Shown here piece by piece: positions 9,431-16,145 of a stretch of DNA of 64,000 nt (position 1 is the stretch's first letter; each line of letters begins with the position of its first letter). A program made the position numbers and the translations under genes. Source of the stretch: Candidatus Binatia bacterium (GTDB taxonomy: Bacteria > Desulfobacterota > Binatia > HRBIN30). The notes under the pieces were generated by a model. It ran no database searches. It saw nothing but the letters and a program-made list of their open reading frames with translations, and was not told where the DNA came from. The stretch covers positions 733,844 to 797,843 of the forward strand of contig BPIR01000002.1 of the NCBI GenBank assembly GCA_026004215.1, given 5' to 3'.

Positions 9431-10240
9431 CTAGCGGGCGCAACGAAAGCCGACGACGTCGAACCAATCGGACGGCTGGGCGTTGCCATTGACCGAGAGC
9501 GGACCGGCAGACGAACCTTGGAAGAAGCTGCCGCCGCGCAGCAGCGCACCGGGGCTGGTATCCGTCGTGCTCGCTCCCGATAGACACATGCTGTCATTGC
9601 TGAAGCTGCCCCACCCAGGGCACGCCGTCGAGAGAGGCACCCAGTCCGCCACCCACTCCCAGAGGTTGCCCACCATATCGAAGGCACCGTCGGATGACAC
9701 GCAGTTACTGCGCGAGCCCGTTGCCGCCACTGGAGAGATGGGCGCTGTGTTGCAGTCCGTCGTGCCGTTATCGGACCCCGGGTCGGGCGTCCCCGCCACC
9801 GCCGCCTGCCATTCCGCATTCGACGGCAGCCGCTTGCGCGAATTCTTGCACGCCTGCTGCGCCTGGAACCAGGTGATGAATCTTGCCGGTGTCACCCCCG
9901 GCAGGCTCACCGCGAAGATGTCGGAGCAGCTCGTCTGCCCGTTGTCGGTGCACGGCGCGTAGTCGTCGCTCATTGTGCCGAGTTGCGTTGCCCCGCCGGC
10001 GGTCAGATCCGCTTGCGTCGCTTTACCCTTCTGCACCTTCTTTACCAGCTTTGCGTTGGTGCCCAGCGGGTCCGGTATCCGCCACACGCTCGCCTCGTAC
10101 TTGTCCATGCACACCGTGCCCGACACCACCGCATCCGGCGGACACTTCTTTAGCGGCCCCGACGGCGGCCCGGCTGCCATCGCCGTCCCCGCCAGCAGCA
10201 CGGCTGCCGGCACGCCCAGTCCTCGTACCATTGCGTTCAT
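9431..10240 (-). CDS. Secreted formylglycine-generating-enzyme-family protein
   Basis: A 269-residue protein of the FGE/SUMF1 (EgtB/PvdO) superfamily. A signal peptide covers residues ~1-22 (ending GTAMAAG). The family pattern follows: CMDKYEASVWR, WFQAQQACKNSRKRLPSNAEW, MVGNLWEWVADW, LLRGGSFF and terminal VGFRCAR. True FGE oxidises a sulfatase cysteine; many exported relatives do other jobs or bind ligands. The protein has many extra cysteines, suggesting disulfides. No sulfatase or ergothioneine gene is nearby, so substrate and activity are unknown. It lies just beyond the downstream end of the cassette array but has no recognised attC of its own. Confidence 0.8.
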   Translation of the reverse strand: MNAMVRGLGVPAAVLLAGTAMAAGPPSGPLKKCPPDAVVSGTVCMDKYEASVWRIPDPLGTNAKLVKKVQKGKATQADLTAGGATQLGTMSDDYAPCTDNGQTSCSDIFAVSLPGVTPARFITWFQAQQACKNSRKRLPSNAEWQAAVAGTPDPGSDNGTTDCNTAPISPVAATGSRSNCVSSDGAFDMVGNLWEWVADWVPLSTACPGWGSFSNDSMCLSGASTTDTSPGALLRGGSFFQGSSAGPLSVNGNAQPSDWFDVVGFRCAR

Positions 10241-10425
10241 AAAACCTCCCGAAACACCGGAAGAAATAACCCACCGACCACCTACCCGGCCTTGCAGGTA
10301 GTCGGTCGTTCAGAATGCCACGGACCGTCTCACCCATCAAGAAACGTTGACCACAATCTCCCGCTGGACAACACGTCATGCGAGCACGGAAAAGGATGGA
10401 CTTGTCAGCATCGCAGTTGCCGGCC

Positions 10426-10494
10426 GCCTTACCCTCCACCTGCGGCGCGCAGTGCGGCGCAGCGGAGCGGCGTCGGGTGCAAGCGCTGGTCAGC
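10426..10494 (-). other. Degenerate attC-like site
   Basis: On the minus strand an outer GGTCAGC-like end and a GTAAGGC-like end flank inner boxes GCACCCGACGCCG and GCCGCAGGTG, which can pair with extrahelical bases in the manner of the better attC sites to the right. Neither outer core is canonical (expected RYYYAAC and GTTRRRY), so this may be a decayed last site of the array or a chance hairpin. Confidence 0.35.
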
Positions 10495-10722
10495 CGCCGC
10501 CGCTTTCTTGCTTACCGTATTCCGGGGGTACTCCTCGTGGTAGTCGAGTATCCTATCCCAATCGCGACGAACGCGAATCGCACCACCGCAGTGCCGGCAC
10601 GATCGCTGGTACCACTGGGCCTGGTGCTCGCATTTGCAGCTCTTGCAGAAGCGCGGGCTGTGGTCCTAGTCCTCGTGAACGAAGATCTCAGCGCCCCGTT
10701 CTTCGCAGTTGACTGGCGACCC
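10429..10722 (-). pseudogene. Zinc-ribbon protein remnant with in-frame amber stop
   Basis: In one leftward frame the sequence reads NCEERGAEIFVHED, then TAG at 10666-10668, then DHSPRFCKSCKCEHQ, YQRSCRHCGGAIRVRRDWD and ILDYHEEYPR, followed by low-complexity sequence to a TAA. The CxxC...CxxC spacing is a small treble-clef/zinc-ribbon module. The frame has no start codon and is closed upstream by TAG at 10723-10725, so the gene is both 5'-truncated and interrupted. It trails the lipoprotein cassette and is best read as a decayed cassette gene. Confidence 0.55.
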
Positions 10723-10749
10723 CTAGCTCATCGGCAGGTGCGTGCGCGC

Positions 10750-11217
10750 CTAAAAGTTCTTCTCCCAGACTCGGCCTTCTAGTCGAAGAAACTCGCTACC
10801 CATCTTCATGACGTGCATCTTCCGGTGTTGGTCGATGGTCACATACACCGCGGCGGGAACCTGCGCAACGAAGACCTTGGAGAGCGCGAGGCCCCCGTCG
10901 AAATCTCGCCCGTCGACCGGAACACCCTTTTCGAGAACCCGCATCTCGACCGGGGCCGGGGAACGGAAGTAGAGGAAATCCTCGTTCTCCGCTTCCAGGA
11001 CGTATGTTCCATTGGGGAGGCGTACACCCTTTGTGGCCCGGTATTGGGGTGCATTGAGGAAGACCATGGGCTCAAGGAAAGTGACGGTTCGGCTGGGGTC
11101 ATAGATAGGTACGACGTTGAACTCCTCGGCCGTGACAGGATCGAGCCGTATCAGCGCGCAGCTCACCGAACCGGCAGCCAGCGCCGCGACGAGCAGGATT
11201 CTTGTGAAGACGGTCAC
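10750..11217 (-). CDS. Small lipoprotein (cassette gene)
   Basis: A 155-residue lipoprotein. I chose the GTG start at 11217 because AAGGAG precedes it by 8 bases, although the frame is open further upstream. The signal peptide VTVFTRILLVAALAAGSVSC ends in a lipobox-like GSVSC, so the cysteine should be lipidated. The remainder (NVVPIYDPSRTVTFLEP, LPNGTYVLEAENEDFLYF) looks like a beta-rich periplasmic domain of unknown function. The start lies 25 bases after the predicted recombination end of the attC at 11242-11299, as expected for a cassette gene. Confidence 0.7.
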   Translation of the reverse strand: MTVFTRILLVAALAAGSVSCALIRLDPVTAEEFNVVPIYDPSRTVTFLEPMVFLNAPQYRATKGVRLPNGTYVLEAENEDFLYFRSPAPVEMRVLEKGVPVDGRDFDGGLALSKVFVAQVPAAVYVTIDQHRKMHVMKMGSEFLRLEGRVWEKNF

Positions 11218-11241
11218 GCGGCGTGCTCCTTCGACCACGCG

Positions 11242-11299
11242 GCCCAACACCGGACATGTGCCGCGCGGCTTCCCCGCCGGCACCAAGCCTTCGTTCGGC
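11242..11299 (-). other. attC recombination site
   Basis: Minus-strand order: outer left GCCGAAC (11299-11293), inner left GGTGCCGGCGG, short spacer, inner right CCGCGCGGCAC, outer right GTTGGGC (11248-11242), a perfect match to GTTRRRY. The inner boxes pair with one unpaired base. It closes the YajG-like cassette and opens the 10750-11217 lipoprotein cassette. Confidence 0.65.
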
Positions 11300-11392
11300 C
11301 ACCGTTGTTCACTGACGCCGCTCATGCGCTCCACTCGGTCGACTCCGCCGTGCGCGCCCGTTTGCCAGCCTCTTGATCTTGTGCCGCCAGAC

Positions 11393-11996
11393 CTATCCCT
11401 TACCGGCCACCATCAACGCGTCCAAAAATGTCCGGTCGCTGAACAGTTTGTCCACGGCATCCTTCAGCGCCAGATCGAGTGCGGTTTTCGCGTTGGTTCC
11501 AGACGAAAGCAAGACATTTCGTACCTTACCCTCACCTGCGACCACTTTGGCAAAGGCGATCGTTCCATCGGACCTTTGCACCTGGGCGTGCATTGTGACC
11601 TCAGCCACCGCGTCGCCTGCAAAAAAGCCGATTTTAAAGTCGCAATAGCATTTTTGTAGCTCAACCTTTACGGTCACGGGCCCGTCGCCGAGTCGAAAAC
11701 CACGACTGGAGTTCGCTGTTCACGGCGTACTTGACGAGCTCGGTCAAGTCGTTCTCCGCGACAATGGCCGCCATCTCCATTTCGTAACTGTTCTTCTTGC
11801 TGCTTACCCGGTCCTTCCTATTGCGGATATCATCGACGCTCACCCTCACGATCACAGAGTCCGCTTGTTCCATTTTCTGAACGTTCGCTTGTGGGGTGTA
11901 GTCAAGCCTGATCCTGTCCACCGTCAGGGCGCAACCGCTGGCCAATCCACTCCCGAGAACCACGAATCCCAATGTGACCAACCTACGAGCCATCAT
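11393..11996 (-). pseudogene. YajG-family lipoprotein with a single-base frameshift
   Basis: Two frames join into one ~200-residue lipoprotein. The first part (ATG 11996, AAGGAGGTG just upstream) has signal peptide MMARRLVTLGFVVLGSGLASG followed by the lipobox cysteine and RIRLDYTPQANVQK, ending ELQSW. The second continues FRLGDGPVTVKVELQ, CYCDFKIGFFAGDAVAEV and ALKDAVDKLFSD. Removing one base from the A4 run at 11696-11699 restores a continuous frame, so this is either a very recent lesion or a consensus error. The YajG family is an outer-membrane lipoprotein of unclear role. The start is 49 bases past the attC at 12045-12114, fitting a cassette. Confidence 0.7.
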
Positions 11997-12044
11997 CTTT
12001 CACCTCCTTGTTTCCACAGCGATTCCTCCGCGAGCAATCCGAAC

Positions 12045-12114
12045 GCCGAACAACAAAACTCAGCCGCCCGCCGGAGCGCCAGCGAGGGCGGCTCGGCTGC
12101 AGCGAGTGTTAGGC
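12045..12114 (-). other. attC recombination site
   Basis: Minus strand: canonical outer left GCCTAAC (12114-12108), inner left CTGCAGCCGAGCCGCC, central spacer, inner right GGCGGGCGGCTGAG, outer right GTTCGGC (12051-12045; one mismatch to GTTRRRY). Folding leaves a G and an A of the left arm unpaired, the extrahelical-base signature of attC. The TAA of the upstream oxidoreductase gene lies inside the GCCTAAC box. Confidence 0.8.
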
Positions 12115-12903
12115 TGGTCTGGTGTGGTTGGCCACCTCGTACAGCCGCAGCCAATCTGACCATCGCAAAGTACCATGTTCGCCGAAAAGAACAACATTCT
12201 TCCCCGCGCGAAATCCAGCCGCTACCCGCCCGGGAATGCACAAGTGGATCCTACGCTTTGCTCGTCCTCTGATCTGTCCCCACTGCTCGGCGGCTTGGCC
12301 CAGGGTCATCACCTCGGGTCCGCCAAAGTCCGGCAGCCTCCCGGCCGGCCCCTCCGCTAAAGCGCGCACGAGTCGCGCCGCTACCTCAGAAGGAGCGACG
12401 CTCTGCACCTGAAAATCCGTCGGCAGCGGCATGATCAGGGGAAAGCGTGCCGCAGCGGACAAGAGTCCATCGAGGAAGGTGTGGAATTGCGTCGCTCGCA
12501 AAATTGAAAAGGGCACTCCACTCTGGGCCACGATCCGCTCGGCTTGCAGCTTGCAGCGATAGTACGGAAGCGGGATCTCCTCAATGCCGACGATGGAGAC
12601 ATACACGAGGTGCTTGACCCCAGCAACACGGCAGGCCTCGATCAGATGCCGGGTTCCCTCTACGTCAACGGTCGTCGCCCTCCGGGGATTGCTTGCCGCA
12701 TGGATAACCGCCTCGACCCGCTCCACGGCTGCGGCCAGCCCACTGCCATTCGCAAGCTGGATTTGCACCCACTCCAGCCCTTGGGGGGTAGCGTGAGGTG
12801 GACCGTGGCGACTGCCAATGCGCACGAGATAGCCGGCCTGGACAGCCGCAGTCGTCAGCTCACGGCCAAGGGTTCCGTTCCCGCCGGTAATCAATATCCT
12901 CAT
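12109..12903 (-). CDS. NmrA/SDR-type NAD(P)-binding oxidoreductase (cassette gene)
   Basis: A 264-residue atypical short-chain dehydrogenase. The Rossmann start MRILITGGNGTLGREL binds NAD(P). YVSIVGIEEIPLPYYRCKLQAE carries the YxxxK pair, and FSILRATQFHTFLDG is typical of NmrA-like / SDR_a5 proteins. These act on flavin-, quinone- or sugar-linked substrates or serve as redox sensors, so the substrate is open. The gene fills one cassette: ATG 26 bases after the previous attC (12929-12999), with the TAA stop embedded in its own attC. Confidence 0.82.
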   Translation of the reverse strand: MRILITGGNGTLGRELTTAAVQAGYLVRIGSRHGPPHATPQGLEWVQIQLANGSGLAAAVERVEAVIHAASNPRRATTVDVEGTRHLIEACRVAGVKHLVYVSIVGIEEIPLPYYRCKLQAERIVAQSGVPFSILRATQFHTFLDGLLSAAARFPLIMPLPTDFQVQSVAPSEVAARLVRALAEGPAGRLPDFGGPEVMTLGQAAEQWGQIRGRAKRRIHLCIPGRVAAGFRAGKNVVLFGEHGTLRWSDWLRLYEVANHTRPA

Positions 12904-12928
12904 TGCGGAACCATCGACATCTTCAGAG

Positions 12929-12999
12929 GCCCTAACGCCCAGGTTAGGCTGCCGGCCGCGCCGAAGACGTAGCCGGTCGGCTTGAACCGCTCGTTGGGC
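12929..12999 (-). other. attC recombination site
   Basis: Minus strand: canonical outer left GCCCAAC (12998/12999 side), inner left GGTTCAAGCCGACCGGC, loop with TTCGG, inner right GCCGGCAGCCTAACC, then CTGGGC and outer right GTTAGGGC (12936-12929). The inner-left box is close to the classic GTTCAAGCCGAC box of clinical integron attC sites. The pairing is less regular than at the neighbours. Confidence 0.78.
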
Positions 13000-13011
13000 G
13001 TCGTGTTTGCG

Positions 13012-13194
13012 TCACGCGAAACCAGCGTCGAGGAACTCGCGAACCATTGGATGGATGAGGTCCGGCCGTGTCAGCAGAGCCATATGCCCGCCCTCGACGA
13101 TGTAGCGGAACGACCAGTGAGGACAGGCTTGAGCGAAAATAGCAACGATCTCCCGAATGGAGAGTCGAGTGGCTTTGCCACTTACCACCAACAT
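13012..13194 (-). pseudogene. Alpha/beta-hydrolase C-terminal fragment (cassette remnant)
   Basis: Sixty codons match only the last part of an alpha/beta hydrolase: MLVVSGKATRL, IVAIFAQACPHWSFRY, VEGGHMALLTRPDLI and a terminal MVREFLDAG. The histidine of EGGHM would be the catalytic one. The nucleophile and the rest of the fold are missing. Upstream an ATG with a good GGGGGAGGAAAAG site near 13248 opens another frame that stops after ~23 codons, so the 5' part has been deleted or scrambled. It sits between two attC sites as a decayed cassette. Confidence 0.6.
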
Positions 13195-13300
13195 TCCTGG
13201 GGGTGAGGGTTTTCCATTCCTCCTTCAAACTTCCCTTCGACGAGCACAGGCATCTTTTCCTCCCCCGATGTGCCGATCGTGGCGACTGCGCTTTTACGAT

Positions 13301-13402
13301 GCCCAACGTACTGCCCTCAGCCGCTGCGGCCAGAAACGCGACGTTGCCGCCTAGCTCGAAACGGCCCGCTGGCCGCGGTCGGCTGGAGTGCCGTGTTCGG
13401 CC
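13301..13402 (-). other. attC recombination site
   Basis: Minus strand: outer left GGCCGAAC (13402-13395), inner left CTCCAGCCGACCGCGGCC, a ~40-base central region, inner right GGCCGCAGCGGCTGAGGG, outer right GTTGGGC (13307-13301), a perfect GTTRRRY. A C and an A are left unpaired in the left arm. It starts three bases after the hicA stop. Confidence 0.8.
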
Positions 13403-13404
13403 CT

Positions 13405-13632
13405 TTAGAGCAGGCGCTCGAACTGCTCGACCGTGAGACGCGCCTGCTTCAGAATGTGGGATAGCGTGGAGCGCTTGATCGGCCGGTGCGCGGGCACCAC
13501 AAGTTTCAGGGTCTCTGCCGGGATGTGCTTCTGCAGGCGGATGTGGCTGCCACGCTGAGGGACGACCACCCAGCCGTCGCGCGGAAGAGCCCGAACCATT
13601 TGCTCGTAGCTCAGGCCCGGCACCTTGCTCAT
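13405..13632 (-). CDS. hicA: HicA-type mRNA interferase toxin
   Basis: A 75-residue HicA/YcfA toxin, a double-stranded-RNA-binding-fold ribonuclease that cleaves mRNA. Signature: LSYEQMVRALPRDGWVVVPQRGSHIRLQ, with the catalytic histidine of GSH, then LVVPAHRPIKRSTLSHILKQA. The length is normal and all key residues are present. It follows hicB with a 4-base ATGA overlap, giving antitoxin-first order and coupled translation. Lying in one cassette, the pair may stabilise the array. Confidence 0.9.
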   Translation of the reverse strand: MSKVPGLSYEQMVRALPRDGWVVVPQRGSHIRLQKHIPAETLKLVVPAHRPIKRSTLSHILKQARLTVEQFERLL

Positions 13633-13832
13633 AGCGCGATCTCGACGATCTCCCCTTCGCGAAAGGTGGCAATATCATCGTCCGTGGGCTCCACGTATAG
13701 CTGGATGGCCTCCTGGATGTTCGCGAGTGCCTCCTCGCGAATGTTCCCCTCGCTGATGCACCCAGGAAGCGACGGCACCGTGACCGCAAATCCCCCCTCG
13801 TCGCTTCGCTCAAGTACCACCCGCAGCTTCAT
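13629..13832 (-). CDS. hicB: HicB-type antitoxin
   Basis: A 67-residue partial-RNase-H-fold HicB: MKLRVVLERSDEGGFAVTVPSLPGCISEGN, then EEALANIQEAIQLYVE, the usual hallmarks. This is the short form, with no separate C-terminal DNA-binding domain. The ribosome site AAAGGA lies just upstream of ATG 13832, and the gene begins 54 bases after the attC at 13886-13949, leaving room for its own promoter. It neutralises HicA by direct binding. Confidence 0.9.
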   Translation of the reverse strand: MKLRVVLERSDEGGFAVTVPSLPGCISEGNIREEALANIQEAIQLYVEPTDDDIATFREGEIVEIAL

Positions 13833-13885
13833 GTTGGATTCCTTTCACCGCCCGCAATCCTACGCGCAAGGGGCTTTATCGGCAA

Positions 13886-13949
13886 GCCGAACGTTCCGGT
13901 TCAGCGGCGGGCCGCGCAGCGACCCGTCCGCTGCAGTGTGTTGTTCGCC
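13886..13949 (-). other. attC recombination site
   Basis: Minus strand: outer left GGCGAAC (13949-13943, two mismatches), inner left CTGCAGCGGACGGG, short loop, inner right GGCCCGCCGCTGAACC, outer right GTTCGGC (13892-13886). Inner boxes pair with G and A bulges, as in the site at 15204-15296. Confidence 0.72.
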
Positions 13950-13959
13950 CGCGGCCTGT

Positions 13960-14346
13960 CTACGCTGCAACCTGTGAGGTGCAATGGGTGCATCGGCTTG
14001 CCTTGATAGGAATGGCTGACGCGCAATAAGGGCATTCCTTTGTGTTAGCCGCCTGAGTGGCCTCTTCCTGTCTATGCAAAGCCTTGATACCTCGGATCAA
14101 GAGGAAAACCGCGAATGCCACGACTAGAAAACCGAGGACACTGTTGACGAAAACGCCGAACTTGATGCTAACCGCTCCAGCAGCCTTGGCCTCGGCCAAC
14201 GCTGCGTAAGGGCCAGGTGTGCATCCCTACCTCGCGACGAAGAAAAGATTCGAGAAATCGACACCGCCCAGAAGAAGCCCGACGGGCGGCATGAGCATGT
14301 CGTCGACCAGACTCTTCACGATGGTCCCAAAGGCGCCCCCGATGAG
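13960..14346 (-). pseudogene. mscL: MscL mechanosensitive channel remnant (cassette)
   Basis: Large-conductance mechanosensitive channel, broken twice. Recognisable sequence starts inside the first membrane helix ([16 protein letters not shown]), runs through [19 protein letters not shown] and meets an in-frame TAG at 14227-14229. The same frame then continues PGPYAALAEAKAAGAVSIK, through the second helix, to ECPYCASAIPIKASRCTHC. The N-terminal helix and start are absent, apparently lost at the neighbouring attC boundary. An intact protein would gate in osmotic downshock. The stop is a substitution, not a frameshift. Confidence 0.8.
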
Positions 14347-14412
14347 GCGCGAGCGTGCTCGCGTGGGCGACTGGCCGGTACATCTGCAACGCCGATGGCG
14401 CGAAGCGTCCGC

Positions 14413-14489
14413 GCCATCGTTCGACATGAGCGGGGGGCCAAAGGCCGCGAAGCGGCCTCTGCAACGTCCGCTCGATGGAGGGGTTAGAC
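14413..14489 (-). other. attC site with degenerate right end
   Basis: Minus strand: canonical outer left GTCTAAC (14489-14483), inner left GAGCGGACG, a central perfect hairpin AGGCCGC-TTC-GCGGCCT, inner right CCGCTCATG, and a poor outer right CGATGGC near 14419-14413. The TAA of the upstream membrane-protein gene lies within GTCTAAC. The damaged right end coincides with the missing 5' end of the mscL cassette. Confidence 0.65.
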
Positions 14490-15182
14490 CTCAGATCGGC
14501 CACGGGATCGCTCCACCTCGCGCCACATGAACCATCCAAGTACTAGCACCCACAGCAGCAGGATGAGGTTGGCGACCATATTGATCGCCATGGCGAGCCC
14601 AGAAAACCCCGTGTACGCGATCACGACGCCCGCACCCGCCGTAGGCAAGCCTCCCACGATAGGCAGGACAGCAAACCACTTCGGATAGGAGTCGTCGCCT
14701 AACAGGGCAACGCCGAATACGGTTGCAGTGATGCCCACGGAGAGACAGAACATACTGGCAAATCCAATCTCAACTTGACGGACGGCGAACGCGGCACGAA
14801 ATGCGCTCTCCTTCCCCAGTGCTGGCGCTTTGGCCCAGGCGTCCACCATGGTCTTCAGGGCTATTCCATCGACAGCTTGCAAAGCAGCAGCCAAGGCTAA
14901 GCTTATGACCGCGCCGGCAACCGCGATCCGCGTCACACCTAAACCTTTTCTGAATTCCAGCTGCTGCGCAAGGAGCAACAGTGCCACCGCAATCAAAGCG
15001 ACTCCCGCCAGCTGCACGAGGTGGCTTGCAACCCACAACCGATCTGCGGTGTACTCCGCAAATGCGGCGAGGGCGTCATTCGGGTCGGCCTCCATGGGAT
15101 GAAGAAACGTTCCGACGAAAAGCAACCCGGCGCCCGCGATCGCGCACGCTGCTCCCACCTTGCTCGCACCAAACATCTGCAT
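14484..15182 (-). CDS. Multi-pass membrane protein (cassette gene)
   Basis: A 232-residue integral inner-membrane protein with about six hydrophobic helices (for example [87 protein letters not shown]). It resembles DUF4386-type cassette proteins, with no catalytic motif. AGGAAG stands 7-8 bases before ATG 15182. The TAA stop is inside the attC that ends the cassette. Function unknown. Confidence 0.72.
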   Translation of the reverse strand: MQMFGASKVGAACAIAGAGLLFVGTFLHPMEADPNDALAAFAEYTADRLWVASHLVQLAGVALIAVALLLLAQQLEFRKGLGVTRIAVAGAVISLALAAALQAVDGIALKTMVDAWAKAPALGKESAFRAAFAVRQVEIGFASMFCLSVGITATVFGVALLGDDSYPKWFAVLPIVGGLPTAGAGVVIAYTGFSGLAMAINMVANLILLLWVLVLGWFMWREVERSRGRSEV

Positions 15183-15203
15183 TCGGAGCTTCCTGTGCTC
15201 TGG

Positions 15204-15296
15204 GTCAAACGAGCTGCGGTTCAGCGGCGGCCCGCAGGTACAGCTCGGCTATAATGAAATGTCCGCCGTGCCGTCCGCTGCAACCGCTGGTTAGGC
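15204..15296 (-). other. attC recombination site
   Basis: The clearest site. Minus strand: canonical outer left GCCTAAC (15296-15290), inner left GGTTGCAGCGGACGGC, a ~40-base variable loop, inner right GCCGCCGCTGAACC, outer right GTTTGAC (15210-15204). The arms pair exactly except for one unpaired G and one unpaired A on the left arm, the extrahelical bases that direct strand choice in integron recombination. Confidence 0.85.
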
Positions 15297-15350
15297 CGCC
15301 TGGTCGCGCTGAAAAAGAAGGTGACCGTAGCGCCGTCGTTCATGCACCGG

Positions 15351-15759
15351 CTACACTAGCCGGTGCTGGGTACCCCTGCCATAGGTAATCGCGAGCTCGA
15401 GTCCGGGCGTGCGGACCACCTGTTTGTGCCACGTGCCGCGCGGAACAATACAGCTGCTGCCTTCCCGTAGTTGCACAATGCAATTGCTTCACTCGGCTTC
15501 GAGGACGATGGCGATTTCTCTTGCGAGCAACAGCAGAAGCTCATCTCCAGCAGGATGCATCGCCCAGTTAGCGGTATCGCGGTGGGAACGGTAGATCGCT
15601 GTCAACCATCCGGTACCACTCGTCACCAGCGCTGCTCCGGGGTAACGCTGCACTACCGCTCATGAGGTCGCGCCAGAAGGACTCGGTTACCTCGATCGTC
15701 GGCGCATGACCACCATCTAAAAGAAAGACGTAGGTTTGGGTCAGATCGAACGATGAGTC
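15351..15759 (-). pseudogene. Cupin-domain protein remnant (cassette)
   Basis: Reading leftwards, one frame gives SFDLTQTYVFLLDGGHAP and EVTESFWRDLMSG. After a one-base shift it continues PGAALVTSGTGWLTAIY, HRDTANWAMHPAGDELLLL and EIAIVLEAE, then a TGA, then REGSSCIVPRGTWHKQV and PGLELAITYGRGTQH to TAG at 15351-15353. The HPAGDE and PRGTWH blocks are the two cupin metal-binding motifs. No start codon precedes the first block. With a missing start, a shift and an in-frame stop, the gene is dead. Confidence 0.72.
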
Positions 15760-15804
15760 TGTTTCCCTACTATACCTCCGTTGGGCGTCGTGATCACGTT
15801 GGCG

Positions 15805-15866
15805 GCCGAACGATCTGCCGCTCAGCCGCGCCGCGAAGCCGCGTCGGCTGGAGCGAGAGGTTAACC
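15805..15866 (-). other. attC recombination site
   Basis: Minus strand: outer left GGTTAAC (15866-15860; one mismatch to RYYYAAC), inner left GCTCCAGCCGACGCGGC, TTCG loop, inner right GCGCGGCTGAGCGGC, outer right GTTCGGC (15811-15805). The arms pair with an unpaired C and A on the left. The toxin remnant's TAA lies within GGTTAAC. A lone GTTGGGC at 15780-15786 (plus strand) has no partner boxes. Confidence 0.8.
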
Positions 15867-16145
15867 CGCCATATCTCTATCACGAGAGAAACGTTCGTAG
15901 TCATCACGACTACCAGTCCAAAGCCACGTCACTGTATCACCTTCAAGAATACCCAAAGCGCGATATCCGCCCGGAATTCTTGCAGACTAGACGATCTCTT
16001 CGGGATTGACGCATTTGAACTGGAGGGAAGGGTGAAAGGGATGCTGTGCCCACAGGCGATCGGCCTTCCTGGAGCTACGCTCGACACCTTCGTTGAGAAG
16101 CTCGCATGCTGCCCAGAAAGATGGCAAGGTAGCCGACTTCATCAT
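15861..16145 (-). pseudogene. RelE/ParE-like toxin inactivated by an amber codon (cassette)
   Basis: Ninety-four codons in one frame: MMKSATLPSFWAACELLNE, KADRLWAQHPFHPSLQFKC, NPEEIV, then TAG at 15987-15989, then YRALGILEGDTVTWLWTGS and DDYERF to TAA. Family members usually read EENVWSVRVTRxYRALG here, so the stop replaces the tryptophan codon (TGG to TAG) in the middle of the toxin fold. The truncated 52-residue product lacks the C-terminal half. It overlaps the antitoxin stop by 4 bases, the usual coupled arrangement. Confidence 0.75.

Noticed and set aside
12944..13813. Long leftward open frame of 289 codons
   Set aside because: Low-complexity Arg/Ser/Pro translation that crosses two attC sites and lies over hicAB in another frame.
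10666..15989. Recoding of TAG, because three cassette remnants carry in-frame TAG
   Set aside because: Affected genes also have lost starts, shifts or TGA stops, while neighbouring intact genes use TAG as a normal stop; decay explains all cases.
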